Shown here one piece after another: positions 29,561 to 32,077 of a DNA stretch of 32,077 nucleotides. The notes beneath the pieces were generated by a model. The model saw only the letters and a program-made list of their open reading frames with translations. It did no database searches and was not told the DNA's origin. The position numbers were made by a program, and so were the translations under genes. The stretch's first letter is position 1. Every line of letters begins with the position of its first letter. This DNA comes from Oppiella nova (Eukaryota; Arthropoda; Arachnida; Sarcoptiformes; Oppiidae), in contig CAJPVJ010000087.1 in assembly GCA_905397405.1 (NCBI GenBank), positions 10,909-42,985 of the forward strand. Reading direction: 5' to 3'.

Positions 29561-31008
29561 TCATATAATGGCAAATTCATCACATATTTCCAATTCAATG
29601 TCTTTCAAAATTGTGATTAAATTATTTAACCCAAAGATATACCCCCTGTCGGGCCCACTATTGTCGATGTCAGTGGTGTTGTCTCCCATACCCTGATGTG
29701 TTGAATGCGCGAAATCAATTATTCGGATGTCCACTAGATTTGTATCATTTATACTGATTTGATCGACATTCCCCTCATAGAGAATAAGTAGAGAAGTCGT
29801 ATAGAATCGGAAAGTATCCAAATTCTCCACAACTGACAGCATATCCTCCAACTTCTGGATCATAAGCCTAATTAAGTCCACTTTTGGCTGATTCTCGATT
29901 TGCAGAAACGCTTTCAATGTATTGACAAATCCTTCGGGTGTTAGTGTTCGGCCATAATATTTATTATGACATTTGAAACGATCCGAAGTCTTATTGTAGA
30001 TCTAGTCATGATTAACATATTAATCATAACTTTAAATTCAAACAATAGATGTACTGTACTTATACAGTAGAAGTGATTAACTCAAACAATTACTACTTTA
30101 ATTCATTATCTATAAAATTCATTATCATTTGGCACAAAGTTATCTGACTCAAGCTAAGTTATCAGCACACAGACTAATACAGAGATTTAAGTTATCTGAC
30201 AGAATATGAATTACAACAAACCATATATTATGAAGTCTTAATCAATGCTCACCTGAACGCCAGTAATTCGGAGTCCAAGAGATCCGGAAGTAGTTTTGGA
30301 TACCTTGAGAGAATGGCTCTGTATCTTATCCTCATCAGCAAAGTCGTCGTGTTGTCTGACCCCCATCTTGAGATCCAGAATACAGGGAAACTTGAATTTA
30401 AAGGTCAAATTCTCCAGTAATAAGAACTCTATATCAGATTCAGATAATTAGATTCGGAAGTGATATTCACTGCAAATACTTCTTCGTTGGTAATTATCAC
30501 TCGCTTTGAGCGCTTTTATCGTCTTAAGAACCCATGGATTGTGGGGTTTGGTTAGGGAATTGCTGACAATTTTTGGCAAATCGTTTTCATTGCAATGACT
30601 GCCGTCTTCGAAGATATGATTGCTGTCGATATGAGGTAACTGTTTATCATTGCTTTCAATGAGAATATCTATATCTCCGTTAGGTTTACATAATTTGATG
30701 CGATATTTAGCCTTCTGTTCACTATTATCCTCCTCTCTATAACTATTGGGTTGTAGACTATTGGGTGGTTTAGCAGTGATTGTCAAATAGCCATCAGAGC
30801 TCTCATTGAATAGGACTTCACTTATGCCTCGATATTCGGGGACAAAAGGTTTCAATTGGAGTGGAAGTGTCTCATAGAAGGCCAGTTCCCGTGGATTAAT
30901 GGGTTTGCATACGGTTTGGCCGAACACTAATATAGTGCTTCTGCCGCCCACCTGATGGATGAATGGCTCCAATGTGATCACATTCTCGTCGATTGTCTGG
31001 TCTGCCAT
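29561..31008 (-). CDS. IP6K: Inositol hexakisphosphate kinase
   Basis: Exons 30480-31008, 30253-30428 and 29561-30001 join to 381 residues (human IP6K1 441, mostly a shorter middle and acidic loop). Motifs in order: PFIHQVGGRS and CKPINPRELAFYETLP near the N-terminus; HNPWVLKTIKAL; FLLLENL; the inositol-binding PCILDLKMGVRQH (PxxxDxKxG); NKYYGRTL; FYTTSLLILYEG (S-L-L motif); DIRIIDFAHST (catalytic IDF); and GYIFGLNNLITIL. The enzyme phosphorylates InsP6 to 5-InsP7 with ATP, in cytosol and nucleus. The first intron is only 51 bp; its removal turns the apparent early stop into RRKFLLLENL. The ATG is the first in the frame. Confidence 0.95.
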
Positions 31009-32077
31009 CAAAACTAATTATTTGCTAATATATGGACAACTGTTAAACGAAAAAATTGTGGCAATTAACATTTATGTGCAAATTATAACAAAAATTTCAT
31101 CATCAATTACTTAAACCCGCTTTTATGGCAAACTATGAATTGTTGAGACAAATAAATTTTTAAATAATAATCAAACTAATAATTTCAACCAAATAAAGAG
31201 CAGTGTAGCCAAAAATGGTATTGAATTTTCATTGAGATTTGCAATGAAAATGTTATATAAAAATGAAAATTGGATTCAGAATTATTGTAATATTCTGTTG
31301 GAGTTCTCGTAGAGAATGTGCTCTCAATAGACTTAATGATAAAAATTATTGATTTGACGTAAGCATAGAATAAGTTTGAAATTAAAACAAATAAAAGCCA
31401 AACATTAGTCTCACAAACAAATCGATCGAAAGTGAATACTTGAAGAGAAAAATGCCATAAAATTATCGGCAAAACTCACGACGTGCTCGCTATCATTGCA
31501 ATTATAATTTGTAAAATGGATTACAAATGAGTGAAGCAATTGATAAAAGGATTACTGTTTTTTGGAATCTATTTCCCAACTAATGATAATAAACAGACAC
31601 CGTTTGTAATGGCATTGAGTTTATATAATCAAATGGTTTGCAAATAAATAAAACTGTTTATTAGAATAAGTTTTTATTTTTCAATTCATTTAACAAATAA
31701 TATAAGTTACTAGTAATATAATTATTTATACAAACAGTTACTTCTAATATAATTCTAAGGCATAATGTAAATCAATTATATAACTTTTAACATCAATCTA
31801 TATTTACTTTATGAGCGATTAGTAAAAAAGTTTGAAATAAACTTCACGCTTTACATCCAAATCGTTTAAAATGTTAGCTAAATGTAAGCGAATCTAATTC
31901 TTACCTAACAATACATTTGCATTGTATTAATAAGTACCTTGTACCATTGTATTGAAACTCTCAATTAGAGAGCAAACATGTTTATAGGAACGGTATTGCA
32001 TTCATTAATTCCCACTCATCCACACTTATGATAAGATTGAAATGTATTTATAAATATAAAGTACTTATAAATATTTT
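31009..32077. other. IP6K upstream region, no gene seen
   Basis: One kilobase of AT-rich sequence. An open minus-strand frame of 95 codons (31185-31472) is Phe/Ile/Ser-rich, lacks any conserved motif or splice-consistent neighbour, and is not called. A short less AT-rich patch near 31470-31490 may mark an upstream exon or promoter of IP6K. Confidence 0.5.

Noticed and set aside
31185-31472. 95-codon hydrophobic minus-strand frame upstream of IP6K
   Set aside because: AT-driven Phe/Ile composition, no motif and no supporting splice partners.

Overview
The window looks like nuclear DNA of a compact, AT-rich arthropod genome. I think a mite (Acari, perhaps Acariformes) is most likely, but that is inference from genome style and gene content. 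The coding regions are split by GT-AG introns, mostly 51-91 bp. The proteins match animal families closely, and no bacterial, viral or transposon gene is visible. I rebuilt twelve multi- or single-exon protein genes by joining exons in phase; every joined reading frame closes exactly from ATG to stop.

Layout, left to right: (1) TMEM151-like membrane protein, minus strand, 67-10222, eight coding exons including a 32-nt micro-exon and a 6.6 kb first intron. (2) DPH4/DNAJC24 J-protein, minus, 10916-11536. (3) Mitochondrial ribosomal protein mL43, plus, 11960-12603, divergent from DPH4. (4) PRDM10 zinc-finger factor, minus, 13010-16880, nine exons. (5) PKNOX/Prep TALE homeodomain gene, minus, 19045-20524. 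(6) PSMD9/Nas2 proteasome chaperone, plus, 22691-23158, apparently without its PDZ domain. (7) Aftiphilin, minus, 23357-25522. (8) YAE1, plus, 26142-26755. (9) An unrecognised 92-residue single-pass membrane protein, minus, 26845-27179. (10, 11) ARL16 and GLTP, minus, 27353-28520, only 13 nt apart and so probably on one dicistronic mRNA. (12) A 59-residue membrane microprotein, plus, 28830-29164, whose ATG appears to be created by splicing. (13) Inositol hexakisphosphate kinase, minus, 29561-31008. Counting the two small unnamed genes, that makes thirteen loci.

The genes are mostly housekeeping or regulatory and do not form a single pathway. They serve translation (mL43, diphthamide synthesis through DPH4, Rli1/ABCE1 maturation through YAE1), proteasome assembly (PSMD9), clathrin traffic (aftiphilin), lipid transfer and small GTPase function (GLTP, ARL16), inositol pyrophosphate synthesis (IP6K) and transcription (PRDM10, PKNOX). 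Most sit in divergent pairs sharing a promoter (DPH4/mL43, PKNOX/PSMD9, aftiphilin/YAE1, GLTP/59-aa gene) or in tail-to-tail pairs.

The observations most worth following are the GLTP-ARL16 dicistron, the splice-created start codon, the PDZ-less PSMD9, the altered PRDM10 architecture, and an 11-bp word (AGCACAGGGAG) repeated only in upstream regions.
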